DNA of 14,402 nucleotides from NCBI GenBank assembly GCA_016180605.1, contig JACPAW010000129.1, positions 1-14,402 of the forward strand, given 5' to 3'. Below the pieces are notes generated by a model. The model had not been told where the DNA came from and did not search any database. It saw nothing but the letters and a program-made list of their open reading frames with translations. This stretch comes from Candidatus Omnitrophota bacterium. Its GTDB lineage: Bacteria > Omnitrophota > Gorgyraeia > Aquiviventales > Aquiviventaceae. Position numbers and translations under genes: made by a program. This document shows, in pieces, positions 7,401 to 12,775 of the stretch; the stretch's first letter is position 1, and every line of letters begins with the position of its first letter.

Positions 7401-7495
7401 ATGAGGCGGTTGCGGGGCAGCGTCAAGTTTACGTGTTTGAGGTTATGCTCGCTGGCCCCTCGGATAATGATGGAATCGTTGGAGGAAACAATCAT
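4487..7495 (-). CDS. uvrA: UvrABC excinuclease subunit A with an in-frame insertion
   Basis: A 1002-residue ABC ATPase that scans DNA for bulky lesions and loads UvrB in nucleotide excision repair. Visible features: Walker A GLSGSGKS (36-43), a first zinc module with CPKC, a second with CVTC...CPTC, a first signature LSGGEAQRIRLA, a second Walker A GVSGSGKS, a zinc finger CEAC...CEVC, a second LSGGEAQRIKLA and Walker B LYLLDEPTTGLH. E. coli UvrA has 940 residues; the excess is mostly an insert at about residues 241-301, rich in P, G, A and R, between VVHIS and EELVFSELYAC. I place the start at the ATG at 7495 (MIVSSNDSIIIRGASEHNL). In-frame starts further up at 7525 (ATG) and 7534 (GTG) lie in heptamer repeats and would add a spurious hydrophobic leader. 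No clear Shine-Dalgarno is visible. Confidence 0.96.
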   Translation of the reverse strand: MIVSSNDSIIIRGASEHNLKHVNLTLPRNRLIVLTGLSGSGKSSLAFDTLYAEGQRRYVESLSAYARQFLDRLEKPEVESIEGLSPAIAIEQRNAGSNPRSTVGTQTEIYDYLRVLFARVGKPFCPKCNVPIQKQTSQEIVERLLELAAGSSLTILAPIVRGRKGEYLEVFRDIKRQGFVRARVDGTIYDLDDRIKLDKKRAHTIEVVVDRLVIDSSVRGRLTESVETALKVGKGIIVVHISRQRRPAIAPPRHGGVGGMVVPRPAGGRDVAPIGASSQVPQACSVGLHSSASDEQTSRRAEELVFSELYACVTCGFSFEEISPRIFSFNSPYGACPTCDGLSTRLEVDPDLIVPDTAKSLQEGAIEPWKRGGMHMAMYYSRLLREFARHFQISLETPFKNLPRAVQQALLSGCSDEVWGEPFEGVIPNLERRFRQTESDYVKQEISRYMSVLACPDCQGLRLKPASLSIRIDSHSIAAVTSKSVEAALAWLGQLSWKPDEQLVAEPLIKEIGKRLQFLIDVGLGYLTLSRTSSTLSGGEAQRIRLATQVGSGLVGVLYILDEPSIGLHPRDNEKLLKTLIRLRDLGNTLVVVEHDEATIRNADYIVDLGLGAGKHGGEVIASGTLDEILKSERSLTAQFLTGKRRIPLPLKRRPSKARAALLIQGASEHNLRSINVRIPLGCFVCVTGVSGSGKSTLVDEILFRALARRFYGSKEHPGKHERILGMEHLDKVIVIDQSPIGRTPRSNPATYTGVFDPIRQLFSQTANAKMRGFAPGRFSFNVKGGRCEACQGDGIRRIEMHFLPDVYVRCEVCKGKRFNEQTLQVNYKGKSIADILAMTVEEALELFRAIPSIAQKLSTVQAVGLDYLELGQSATTLSGGEAQRIKLAKELSKRATGRTLYLLDEPTTGLHFADVDKLLRVLHQLVDQGNTVVVIEHNLEVVKTADFIIDLGPEGGDHGGRVVAQGSPEAVAVNLQSWTGRFLKPLLEGPREILAAMARQS
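6594..6617. repeat. Three tandem 8-bp units (GCTCGTCT) at one border of the uvrA insert
   Basis: GCTCGTCT occurs at 6594-6601 and 6602-6609, and GCTCGTCA at 6610-6617. The units lie in frame in uvrA and encode the polar run DEQTSRRA next to conserved EELVFSE. They sit exactly where the protein leaves the normal UvrA alignment. Confidence 0.8.
6611..6771. repeat. Palindrome-rich insert inside uvrA
   Basis: The segment is bounded by an 8-bp inverted repeat, CTCGTCAG (6611-6618) and CTGACGAG (6764-6771). It contains a perfect 22-bp palindrome at 6724-6745 centred on GCCATGGC and a hairpin CGCCCC-GATG-GGGGCG (6668-6683). It shares CACCTGCTGGT (6694-6704) and TGGCGGGACG (6751-6760) with the palindromic element before exbB. 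It is translated as the UvrA-specific extra segment without stop codons. The exact ends are uncertain; the terminal repeat is short enough to be chance. Confidence 0.7.
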
Positions 7496-7506
7496 TAGGG
7501 TTAATA

Positions 7507-7582
7507 AGCACACAGCCACCAGCATACAGCACACAGAAGGTGGCCTACTCTTCTGAGTGCTGTGTGCTGTATGCTGTTTGCT
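7507..7582. repeat. Inverted pair of 7-bp arrays forming a hairpin upstream of uvrA
   Basis: The left arm is AGCACAC, AGCCACC, AGCATAC, AGCACAC (7507-7534). The right arm is GAGTGCT, GTGTGCT, GTATGCT, GTTTGCT (7555-7582), the same unit in reverse complement. A perfect 15-bp stem pairs 7521-7535 with 7561-7575, and AGAAG (7535-7539) with CTTCT (7550-7554) extends it, leaving one heptamer as a bulge. On the plus strand a T-rich run follows, but no plus-strand gene is present to terminate. Confidence 0.9.
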
Positions 7583-7595
7583 TGTTTTTTACGAA

Positions 7596-7628
7596 CCAGG
7601 GGTTCAATCCTTTGGATTGAACCCCTGG
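7596..7628. repeat. Perfect 15-bp hairpin with 3-nt loop between the small gene and uvrA
   Basis: 7596-7610 is the exact reverse complement of 7614-7628, with loop TTT. In the direction of local transcription (minus) it follows the small gene's stop by 23 bp but is followed by an A-run, not a U-run, so it is not a canonical intrinsic terminator. It could be a transcript-end processing hairpin, an attenuating structure before uvrA, or a dispersed palindromic repeat. Confidence 0.85.
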
Positions 7629-7651
7629 CCTTGTAACTTAAATGCCACGCG

Positions 7652-7786
7652 CTATCGACTGCGACGGCTTCGTCGTCGCTGACCACCACGAGCCATCTTG
7701 GCTCGGGAAATGTCACCTTGCTTGTCAACGAAATACAGGTATCCTGGCTGTTTCTTGATTCCCACCTTTGCTACCTTTTCGGCCAC
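7652..7786 (-). CDS. Small conserved-looking protein with KVGIKK...GYLYFVDK...KMARGG motif
   Basis: A 44-codon frame starting at GTG (7786) and ending at TAG (7652-7654). It reads MAEKVAKVGIKKQPGYLYFV, then DKQGDISRAKMARGG and a basic tail RRRSRRSR. An in-frame TGA lies just upstream, so GTG is the only sensible start, and GTGAGG sits four bases before it as ribosome binding site. The aromatic-rich strand pair and the charged GDISRAKMARGG block look like a real folded mini-protein. I recall similar short proteins of unknown function from Omnitrophota-like genomes, but cannot check this here. The arginine tail suggests nucleic-acid or ribosome association; that is inference. It lies between nadX and uvrA on the same strand. 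Confidence 0.75.
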   Translation of the reverse strand: MAEKVAKVGIKKQPGYLYFVDKQGDISRAKMARGGQRRRSRRSR

Positions 7787-7827
7787 GGAACCTCACCCCC
7801 TCTCCCAAGCTGTCGGGCCCCTTTAGG

Positions 7828-7852
7828 CGTTGCAACACCGGTCGTTGCAACG
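7828..7852. promoter_or_regulatory. Paired GTTGCAAC palindromes upstream of the small gene
   Basis: CGTTGCAAC occurs at 7828-7836 and 7843-7851, each containing the 8-bp palindrome GTTGCAAC, spaced 15 bp apart around ACCGGT. They can also pair as a 9-bp hairpin. Lying between the nadX stop and the GTG gene, they could be a dimer-binding operator or an RNA hairpin; no factor is identified. Confidence 0.35.
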
Positions 7853-7862
7853 AAAAATAGGC

Positions 7863-8672
7863 TTAAGTCCCAATCGATATTTTCCCAAAGATCCTATCTA
7901 ATGTAGCAATCGCGGAACGGATTGCAAGTTCGCTCGTCTTTGGATTGCGGCTAGGCTGACTCTCGATTGTGGCGCGAATCCGCCCGCAATCTCCTTCGAC
8001 ATCGATTTCATGAGTGTTCCTCTTTATGGTAGGGTCTGCGACCACTCGAATATGGGCTTTCGCAATGCCCTGGCTACCGCTGGCCAAAGCCAATACCGCA
8101 GCAACATTGGTGTTCTGAGGAAAAGCTTTGACGACTTGCTTTGGGGAACCTTCAAAGAGGACCTTTGGTCCTTTGAGGTTAGAAAGAGTCAGGTGCCGGC
8201 GCTTGAGAAACGGAGCCCCCAGCAACGCTTGCGGCGGCTTGCGGGTTGTCAAAACGATACGCCGCAGTTTTCCGATTCCCATGGCTTTGACGCCATCTAA
8301 TCCGGCCAGAGCGCCGCTTGGAAGATAAACCCTGCCACGAGTGCTTTTAAGCAGAGAGCGCCATTTCGTGTTCAAAAGGAGCCCTCCGACACTCATCACC
8401 AGGATCTCTCGGTTGGCGCGAAGGGCTTGCGGTAATAAAGCGGCGGCTGCTTGTGCGGATGCGGCTTCAAGGATAAGTTGGCAGTTTTCGATAAGCTCAG
8501 AACAGCAGATAACGCGAGGGTGCGGCAGAAGTCGCCGTGCGAGGCTTTGGGCTTTGTCCTCATCCACGTCATAAACGGCAATGATGCGTCCTGCGTTGCG
8601 ATAATAACGCTGCGTTGCCAAAGCCAGTTGCGTGCCAATCGTGCCACAACCGACTAAACCTACCGATCGCAT
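7863..8672 (-). CDS. nadX: Aspartate dehydrogenase-like protein (NadX/DUF108 family)
   Basis: A 269-residue protein, normal for the family, which oxidises L-aspartate with NAD(P) to iminoaspartate, the precursor of quinolinate and NAD. Seen: an N-terminal Rossmann motif GLVGCGTIG (5-13), a dinucleotide-binding acidic strand AVYDVDED (32-39), SGALAGLDGVKA (119-130), the C-terminal catalytic block ADPTIKRNTHEIDVEGDCG with His221 at the expected place, and RNPKTS (242-247). It starts 27 bp after the panD stop, so it is likely cotranscribed with folK-panC-panD. No clear Shine-Dalgarno precedes the ATG, but the Rossmann fold begins directly after it. Some DUF108 proteins may have other substrates, so the aspartate assignment rests on family and on the pantothenate context. 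Confidence 0.85.
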   Translation of the reverse strand: MRSVGLVGCGTIGTQLALATQRYYRNAGRIIAVYDVDEDKAQSLARRLLPHPRVICCSELIENCQLILEAASAQAAAALLPQALRANREILVMSVGGLLLNTKWRSLLKSTRGRVYLPSGALAGLDGVKAMGIGKLRRIVLTTRKPPQALLGAPFLKRRHLTLSNLKGPKVLFEGSPKQVVKAFPQNTNVAAVLALASGSQGIAKAHIRVVADPTIKRNTHEIDVEGDCGRIRATIESQPSRNPKTSELAIRSAIATLDRIFGKISIGT

Positions 8673-8699
8673 AAGAATGACGAAGGGAAAGAAAACACG

Positions 8700-9197
8700 C
8701 TAAATCCGAGTGCGATGACGCCCGTTAGATGCCAAGTGCAAACGGGATCGCTTAACTTGGGCATTGGTTTTAACACGCGCTGTCTCTAGCGTTTGGCGGG
8801 CGGGCGGAATCCGGCCTGGCAAACTCAAGCGGCAGCGCTCGCGCGTGATACGCTGAACTTGATTGTTCCCATCAAGCATCACGACGATGGGGCGAAAACG
8901 GCTTAAGCGGGATTCCTCTATCTGAGCGTAGGAGAGAATGATGACCTTATCTCCCTCATTGATGAGCCTGGCCGCCGCTCCATTGATGCAGACGGTCCCG
9001 GAGCCTGCCGCTCCCTCGATGCAATAGGTAATCAGGCGTGCGCCGTTGTCCACATCCACCACATGGACTTGCTCATACGGCAATAAATTCGCTAAGCGCA
9101 TGAGTTGGGCATCGAGTGTCAGGCTGCCCGTGTAATGGATGTTCGCTTCCGTCACGCGCGCGCCGTGCAATTTGGATTTACAGATGCTCCGATACAT
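8700..9197 (-). CDS. panD: Aspartate 1-decarboxylase with a long basic C-terminal tail
   Basis: A pyruvoyl enzyme converting L-aspartate to beta-alanine for pantothenate. Lys9, the self-cleavage site YTGSLTLD with Gly24-Ser25, Arg54 and Tyr58 are all present, and EGDKVIILSYAQ closes the core beta-barrel. Usual length is about 126 residues; here there are 165. The extra 40 (about 125-165, from LPGRIPPARQTL onward) are rich in R, K, T and Q and end GRHRTRI. AGGAGGT lies 9 bp before the ATG, an optimal ribosome binding site. The gene is 27 bp downstream of panC. The tail has no domain I recognise and shows no frameshift. Confidence 0.95.
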   Translation of the reverse strand: MYRSICKSKLHGARVTEANIHYTGSLTLDAQLMRLANLLPYEQVHVVDVDNGARLITYCIEGAAGSGTVCINGAAARLINEGDKVIILSYAQIEESRLSRFRPIVVMLDGNNQVQRITRERCRLSLPGRIPPARQTLETARVKTNAQVKRSRLHLASNGRHRTRI

Positions 9198-9224
9198 CCT
9201 GCTGAACCTCCTACCGACGGTGTA

Positions 9225-10073
9225 TTATGGCACGTCGACGAGAAGATTGTCAATCAGGCGTGTTTTGCCAACCCACACGGCAACAAGGATCGCCACTCGG
9301 CCGTGCAGCTTCCAAACGGGCTCCAGCGTCTTGGCATCCACCAATGCCACATAATCGATGCGCAGATCCGCATTTTCCAGAAGCATGCGCCGAACGCTGT
9401 CCGTCAATACCGCCGCGTTGCGCTCGCCCATCCGGATCCGCTCTAAAGCAGTGCGGAGTGCCGTATAAATAGACGCTGCCTGTTGCCGCTGATTGCTTTT
9501 AAGATAAACATTGCGAGAGCTCATCGCAAGTCCATCCGCTTCGCGGATGGTCGGCAATATGGAAACTTTGATCGGCCATCGCATATCCTGAACAAGCCGC
9601 TGGATCACGAGGGCCTGCTGATAATCCTTTTGCCCGAAATAAGCGCGTGTGGGCTGCGTGCATTGGAAAAGCAGACTGACTACCGTGGTCACGCCGCGAA
9701 AATGCCCTGGCCTGGAAAGGCCTTCCCATCGTTTGCTCAAAGCCGTCACTTCCACAACGGTCTGAAATCCTTTGGGATAAAGCTGTTGGGCATGCGGGGC
9801 AAAAATAAAATCCACTCCCAACTCTTTGGCAATTCGGCAATCCTTGCGGAAGGGTCGCGGATAACGGGAAAAATCCTCGCTGGGACCGAACTGGAGCGGA
9901 TTCACGAATACGGTCAGGATCGTCAAGTCATTCTGTCGAACCGAAGCCTGAATCAGAGATCGGTGCCCCTCATGAAGTGCCCCCATCGTAGGAACCACAC
10001 CGATGGTTTTTCCCTGATGGGTCAGTTTCCGGGAAACAGAAATCATTCGATCAGGGGGGCGAATCACTTTCAT
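9225..10073 (-). CDS. panC: Pantothenate synthetase (pantoate-beta-alanine ligase)
   Basis: A 282-residue cytoplasmic enzyme that joins pantoate and beta-alanine using ATP, the last step of pantothenate synthesis. Seen: PTMGALHEGH (28-37), FVNPLQFGPSEDFSRYPR (56-73), RPGHFRGV (121-128), FGQKDYQQ (146-153) and the KMSKS-equivalent MSSRN (184-188), all in normal order and at normal length. Its ATG overlaps the folK stop by 4 bp, implying translational coupling. The product of the next gene, panD, supplies its beta-alanine substrate. panB is not in this window. Confidence 0.97.
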   Translation of the reverse strand: MKVIRPPDRMISVSRKLTHQGKTIGVVPTMGALHEGHRSLIQASVRQNDLTILTVFVNPLQFGPSEDFSRYPRPFRKDCRIAKELGVDFIFAPHAQQLYPKGFQTVVEVTALSKRWEGLSRPGHFRGVTTVVSLLFQCTQPTRAYFGQKDYQQALVIQRLVQDMRWPIKVSILPTIREADGLAMSSRNVYLKSNQRQQAASIYTALRTALERIRMGERNAAVLTDSVRRMLLENADLRIDYVALVDAKTLEPVWKLHGRVAILVAVWVGKTRLIDNLLVDVP

Positions 10074-10594
10074 AAGCGGGATAACAGCGATGCGACCGTT
10101 TCTTTCATGAGAGGGTGTACCACCGAGGGTGCCAGCTGTGCCAAGGGTTGTAGCACGAAGAAGCGCTCATGCAATCGCGGATGCGGTACTTCAAGGTTGG
10201 GCTCATGAATAATGCGATCTTCATACAAAAGAATGTCCAAATCGATCGGCCGAGGCCCCCAGCGCTGTTTGGACGGTAGACGGCCGAGGGCGCGCTCGAT
10301 TCCTTGAAGGTATCCTAGCAGATCCAAAGGTTGCAGCGTGACTTCTGTTTGTATCACCGTGTTGAGGTAAGGACCTTGAGGCGGGCCAGGGCCCGCCTTT
10401 TTGGTTATCTCATCACTGGAATCCTGATGGGGTGTGATTTCAGGGGGCGGGCCAGGCAGTGGGTCGGTTTCGATGATGGGAGCAATGGCCACGACTTGCA
10501 CTTGCGGGTGGGATGCTATTTTTCCAATAGCCCGCGAGATCAAATCCAGGCGATCTCCTTCGTTCGATCCAATTCCGATAAATGCGCAACTCAT
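10070..10594 (-). CDS. folK: 2-amino-4-hydroxy-6-hydroxymethyldihydropteridine pyrophosphokinase with a 22-residue insert
   Basis: A 174-residue enzyme that transfers pyrophosphate from ATP to hydroxymethyl-dihydropterin in folate synthesis. Seen: AFIGIGSNEGDR (4-15), IETDPLPGPP (41-50), PYLNTV (75-80), and the catalytic ATP/Mg motif RWGPRPIDLDILLY (111-124) followed by VPHPRLHERFFVLQPL. Residues 51-72 (PEITPHQDSSDEITKKAGPG then PP) are additional. Deleting them restores ETDPLPGPPQGPYLN, a normal HPPK loop. The insert sits in the mobile loop region near the pterin/ATP site. Cotranscription with panC is indicated by the 4-bp overlap. Upstream is a large palindrome, and no clear ribosome binding site is seen. 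Confidence 0.95.
   Translation of the reverse strand: MSCAFIGIGSNEGDRLDLISRAIGKIASHPQVQVVAIAPIIETDPLPGPPPEITPHQDSSDEITKKAGPGPPQGPYLNTVIQTEVTLQPLDLLGYLQGIERALGRLPSKQRWGPRPIDLDILLYEDRIIHEPNLEVPHPRLHERFFVLQPLAQLAPSVVHPLMKETVASLLSRL
10380..10456. repeat. 66-bp in-frame insertion in folK bounded by 11-bp direct repeats
   Basis: GGCGGGCCAGG occurs at 10380-10390 and again at 10446-10456, exactly 66 bp apart. One copy begins a stem GGCGGGC-CAGG-GCCCGCC (10380-10397) followed by TTTTT on the plus strand. The repeat spacing keeps the folK frame and adds 22 residues. Collapsing the two copies into one recreates a standard folK sequence, so this looks like a duplication-type insertion. Confidence 0.85.
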
Positions 10595-10621
10595 GGAAAA
10601 TGAAGAGTTGATAATCTCCGC

Positions 10622-10760
10622 AGGCGGGTGGCGCCGCTGGGGGTCCCCACGCCAGCGCGCAGCCTACCGGTCGCCCCGCATGCTTTGCGCGGGGCGGCCG
10701 CTGTACAGCGGCCCGGTAGGCGAGCACTGGTGTGGGGAACAGCGGCGACAGGACCCGCCT
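10622..10760. repeat. Large cruciform-like palindrome in the dapL-folK spacer
   Basis: An imperfect inverted repeat spans most of the 197-bp spacer. Paired blocks are AGGCGGGT (10622-10629) with 10753-10760, CGCCGCTG (10632-10639) with 10740-10747, TCCCCAC (10644-10650) with 10732-10738, and GCCTACCGG (10662-10670) with 10713-10721. Inside are two hairpins: GCCCCGC (10673-10679) with GCGGGGC (10689-10695), and a perfect 18-bp palindrome at 10696-10713. The fold is a three-way junction. No open reading frame or promoter is convincing here. Confidence 0.85.
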
Positions 10761-10791
10761 CGGGTTTAGTAACAGATCCCTGAGTCACAAT

Positions 10792-11964
10792 CTAAAGAAC
10801 TTTGGTAATTCGATCCACGGCTTCCTGGATGCGCTCTGTCGCAAGGGTCAAGGAAAGGCGAACGAAGCCTTCGCCGGAGGGCCCGAAACCTACCCCTGGG
10901 GTGAGGATGACATGCGCTTTTTCAAGCAGCCGGGCTGCAAATACCATCGAAGATTCCTTTGTAGGCACACGGGCCCAAATGTAAAAACTGGCAGACGGCT
11001 TGGGAAGCTTCCATCCGGCTTTCCCTAACCCTTCTACCAATAAGTCCCTGCGCTTCTGATAAGTCGCCAATACTTCTTCAAGGCCACTCGGATCAGACTC
11101 CAAAGCTTCAATGGCAGCCAACTGGATGGGTTGGAAAATCCCGGAATCCAGGTTGGTCTTCAGCTGGCGCAGCGCGGCAATCCACTTGGCATTGCCGCAA
11201 ACCCAACCCACCCTCCAGCCGGTCATTTGATAAGTTTTCGACAGGCTATGAAACTCAACCCCGACGTCCTTAGACCCGGGAAGCTCCAAGAAACTCATAG
11301 GCCTCGCTCCATCAAAGGCAATCTCTGAATAAGCAGCATCATGGGCAACGATCCAACCATAAGTCTCTGCCAAATCGATCGCCTCTTGGAATTGCCCGGC
11401 ACTGGCAACGGCTGCTGTCGGATTGTTGGGGTAATTCAAGAAAAGCAGCCTCGCACGACGGGCTGTTTTCTGGCTAATGGCTCCCAAATCCGGAAAGAAA
11501 CCATTTTCTTCCAACAGAGGCAGCGAAACCCCTTCTGCTCCTGCCAGAATGGTTCCACTTCGGTAAGGCGGATAACAAGGATCGGGTATCAACACCGCAT
11601 CCGAAGGGTTGACAACCGCAAGAGGAAAATGGGCAATGCCCTCTTTGGAACCAAGAAGGGGAAGTACTTCCGTTTGCGGATCCAGCTCCACATGAAAACG
11701 CTTGGAATACCAGCGGGCGATAGCGAAGCGAAGTAACGGCAAGCCTTCGGTAAAGCTGTAGCGGTGGTTCGCGGGATCCTCGGCTGTCTTTTGGAGCTTC
11801 TGGATAATGGGTTGCGGCGTGGGAAGATCCGGGTCCCCCACCCCAAGGTCAATGACATCCGTCCCTTGCTCTACGAGCTTCCGTTTGGCGCGGTCTATTT
11901 CGACAAAAAGATAGGGCGGCAGCTGTTTGAGTCGATCCGCTTTGTCGAAAATGTTTTCAGGCAT
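10792..11964 (-). CDS. dapL: LL-diaminopimelate aminotransferase (class I/II PLP enzyme)
   Basis: A 390-residue fold-type I aminotransferase that converts tetrahydrodipicolinate directly to LL-diaminopimelate with glutamate, bypassing the acylated intermediates. Seen: the N-terminal PPYLFVEIDRAK and DLGVGDPDLPTP, GSKEGIAHFPLAVVNP (105-120), PDPCYPPY (127-134), LNYPNNPTA (176-184), HDAAYSEI (208-215) with the PLP Asp209 and Tyr212, the Schiff-base SLSKTYQMTGWRVGW with Lys243, and a C-terminal GEGFVRLSL carrying the carboxylate-binding Arg. The gene overlaps dapB by 8 bp and completes a dapF-dapA-dapB-dapL set, so the DapL assignment is favoured over a general aspartate or alanine aminotransferase. 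Confidence 0.92.
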   Translation of the reverse strand: MPENIFDKADRLKQLPPYLFVEIDRAKRKLVEQGTDVIDLGVGDPDLPTPQPIIQKLQKTAEDPANHRYSFTEGLPLLRFAIARWYSKRFHVELDPQTEVLPLLGSKEGIAHFPLAVVNPSDAVLIPDPCYPPYRSGTILAGAEGVSLPLLEENGFFPDLGAISQKTARRARLLFLNYPNNPTAAVASAGQFQEAIDLAETYGWIVAHDAAYSEIAFDGARPMSFLELPGSKDVGVEFHSLSKTYQMTGWRVGWVCGNAKWIAALRQLKTNLDSGIFQPIQLAAIEALESDPSGLEEVLATYQKRRDLLVEGLGKAGWKLPKPSASFYIWARVPTKESSMVFAARLLEKAHVILTPGVGFGPSGEGFVRLSLTLATERIQEAVDRITKVL

Positions 11965-12715
11965 TGCTATCTACAATTCCCGCCTTTAGGACATGCGACA
12001 TATCGTATAGCCCGGGGGCTTGGCCAACCACGAACCGAGCCGCCAAGAGCGCTCCTTCAGCGAAGACTTCCCGGCTGTGCGCTCGGTGTGTCAACTCCAA
12101 CCGTTCCGATGGCCCGGCCAAAAGAACCGTATGGTCGCCTACGATATCACCGGCGCGTTGCGCATGAATCGGAATACTCACCACTGGTTGTTTCCTGGCG
12201 GCGGCTAAATGCTCCGCAAGCCGTTTTGCCGTTCCACTGGGAGAATCTTTTTTCTGCCGGTGATGTGCCTCAAGGACTTCCACATCAAACAGAAGACCCA
12301 GCCGCTCTGCCGCCAACTGTGCCAACTCAAAAAGCAGGTTCATTCCCAAGCTCATGTTGGGGCTTACCACCAGTGCGGTGTGTTTTGAGATCAAGCGAAG
12401 CGTTTCCTGCTGCGCTTGCGAAAAACCAGTCGTTCCGATAACCATTGCCTTGCGGAATTTCTGGGCCAATTGAGCGTGTTCTATAGAAGCCTCGGGTGTT
12501 GAAAATTCAATAACGGCATCGGCTGCCTCAAAAGCAGCTCTGGTATTATCCGTTACCTTAATATTCGGTTTTATATATTCGCACCCGATCTGGGCATGTC
12601 CAGGCACCTCTAAAGCAGCAGTCAAGGTGAACCGCTCAGGCTGACGAAGCGCGCACCGGGCAATTGCCTGCCCCATCCTTCCGCAACAACCCGCAATCGC
12701 TAATCGGATAATCAT
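11957..12715 (-). CDS. dapB: 4-hydroxy-tetrahydrodipicolinate reductase
   Basis: A 252-residue NAD(P)H-dependent enzyme reducing the DapA product to tetrahydrodipicolinate. Seen: the nucleotide motif IAGCCGRMGQAI (7-18), VIEFSTPEAS (68-77), VIGTTGFS (92-99), SPNMSLGMNLLF (118-129) and the catalytic EAHHRQKKDSPSGTA (149-163) with His151, His152 and Lys155. I use the ATG at 12715 because GAGATGAGG lies just upstream and the dinucleotide fold begins at once. The frame is open up to a TTG at 12775 directly after the dapA stop, but those 20 extra residues resemble nothing in the family. It overlaps dapL by 8 bp. Confidence 0.95.
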   Translation of the reverse strand: MIIRLAIAGCCGRMGQAIARCALRQPERFTLTAALEVPGHAQIGCEYIKPNIKVTDNTRAAFEAADAVIEFSTPEASIEHAQLAQKFRKAMVIGTTGFSQAQQETLRLISKHTALVVSPNMSLGMNLLFELAQLAAERLGLLFDVEVLEAHHRQKKDSPSGTAKRLAEHLAAARKQPVVSIPIHAQRAGDIVGDHTVLLAGPSERLELTHRAHSREVFAEGALLAARFVVGQAPGLYDMSHVLKAGIVDSNA

Positions 12716-12775
12716 CGCATCCTCATCTCTGGCGCGACCCGCTGCCGTTGGACTTTTCGATGGAGGAATAGGCAA

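Noticed and set aside
7496..7534. Signal-peptide-like leader on UvrA (MCCMLVAVCLLTLM)
   Set aside because: It is encoded by heptamer repeats and UvrA is a cytoplasmic DNA repair protein; homologues begin near the ATG at 7495.
7521..7590. Plus-strand terminator formed by the heptamer hairpin and the T-run
   Set aside because: There is no plus-strand gene upstream; surrounding coding is all on the minus strand.
7596..7628. tRNA T-arm-like GGTTCAATCC word
   Set aside because: The word is part of a simple perfect palindrome; there is no acceptor stem, D-arm, anticodon arm or CCA end around it.
7501..7728. 75-residue minus-strand frame overlapping the hairpins and the small gene
   Set aside because: It reads through two palindromes in a different frame from the supported 44-codon gene and has no family features.
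9483..10208. 241-residue plus-strand open frame opposite panC/folK
   Set aside because: It is the antisense shadow of two clear minus-strand genes and has no domain pattern.
10380..10402. Intrinsic terminator on the plus strand (GC stem followed by TTTTT)
   Set aside because: It lies within the minus-strand folK gene and no plus-strand gene precedes it, so termination is not a supported role.
11764..12441. 225-residue plus-strand open frame opposite dapL/dapB
   Set aside because: It overlaps two well-supported enzymes on the other strand and its composition is that of an antisense shadow.
12716..12775. N-terminal extension of DapB from a TTG codon
   Set aside because: The 20 residues resemble nothing in DapB, while an ATG with GAGATGAGG upstream begins directly at the nucleotide-binding fold.
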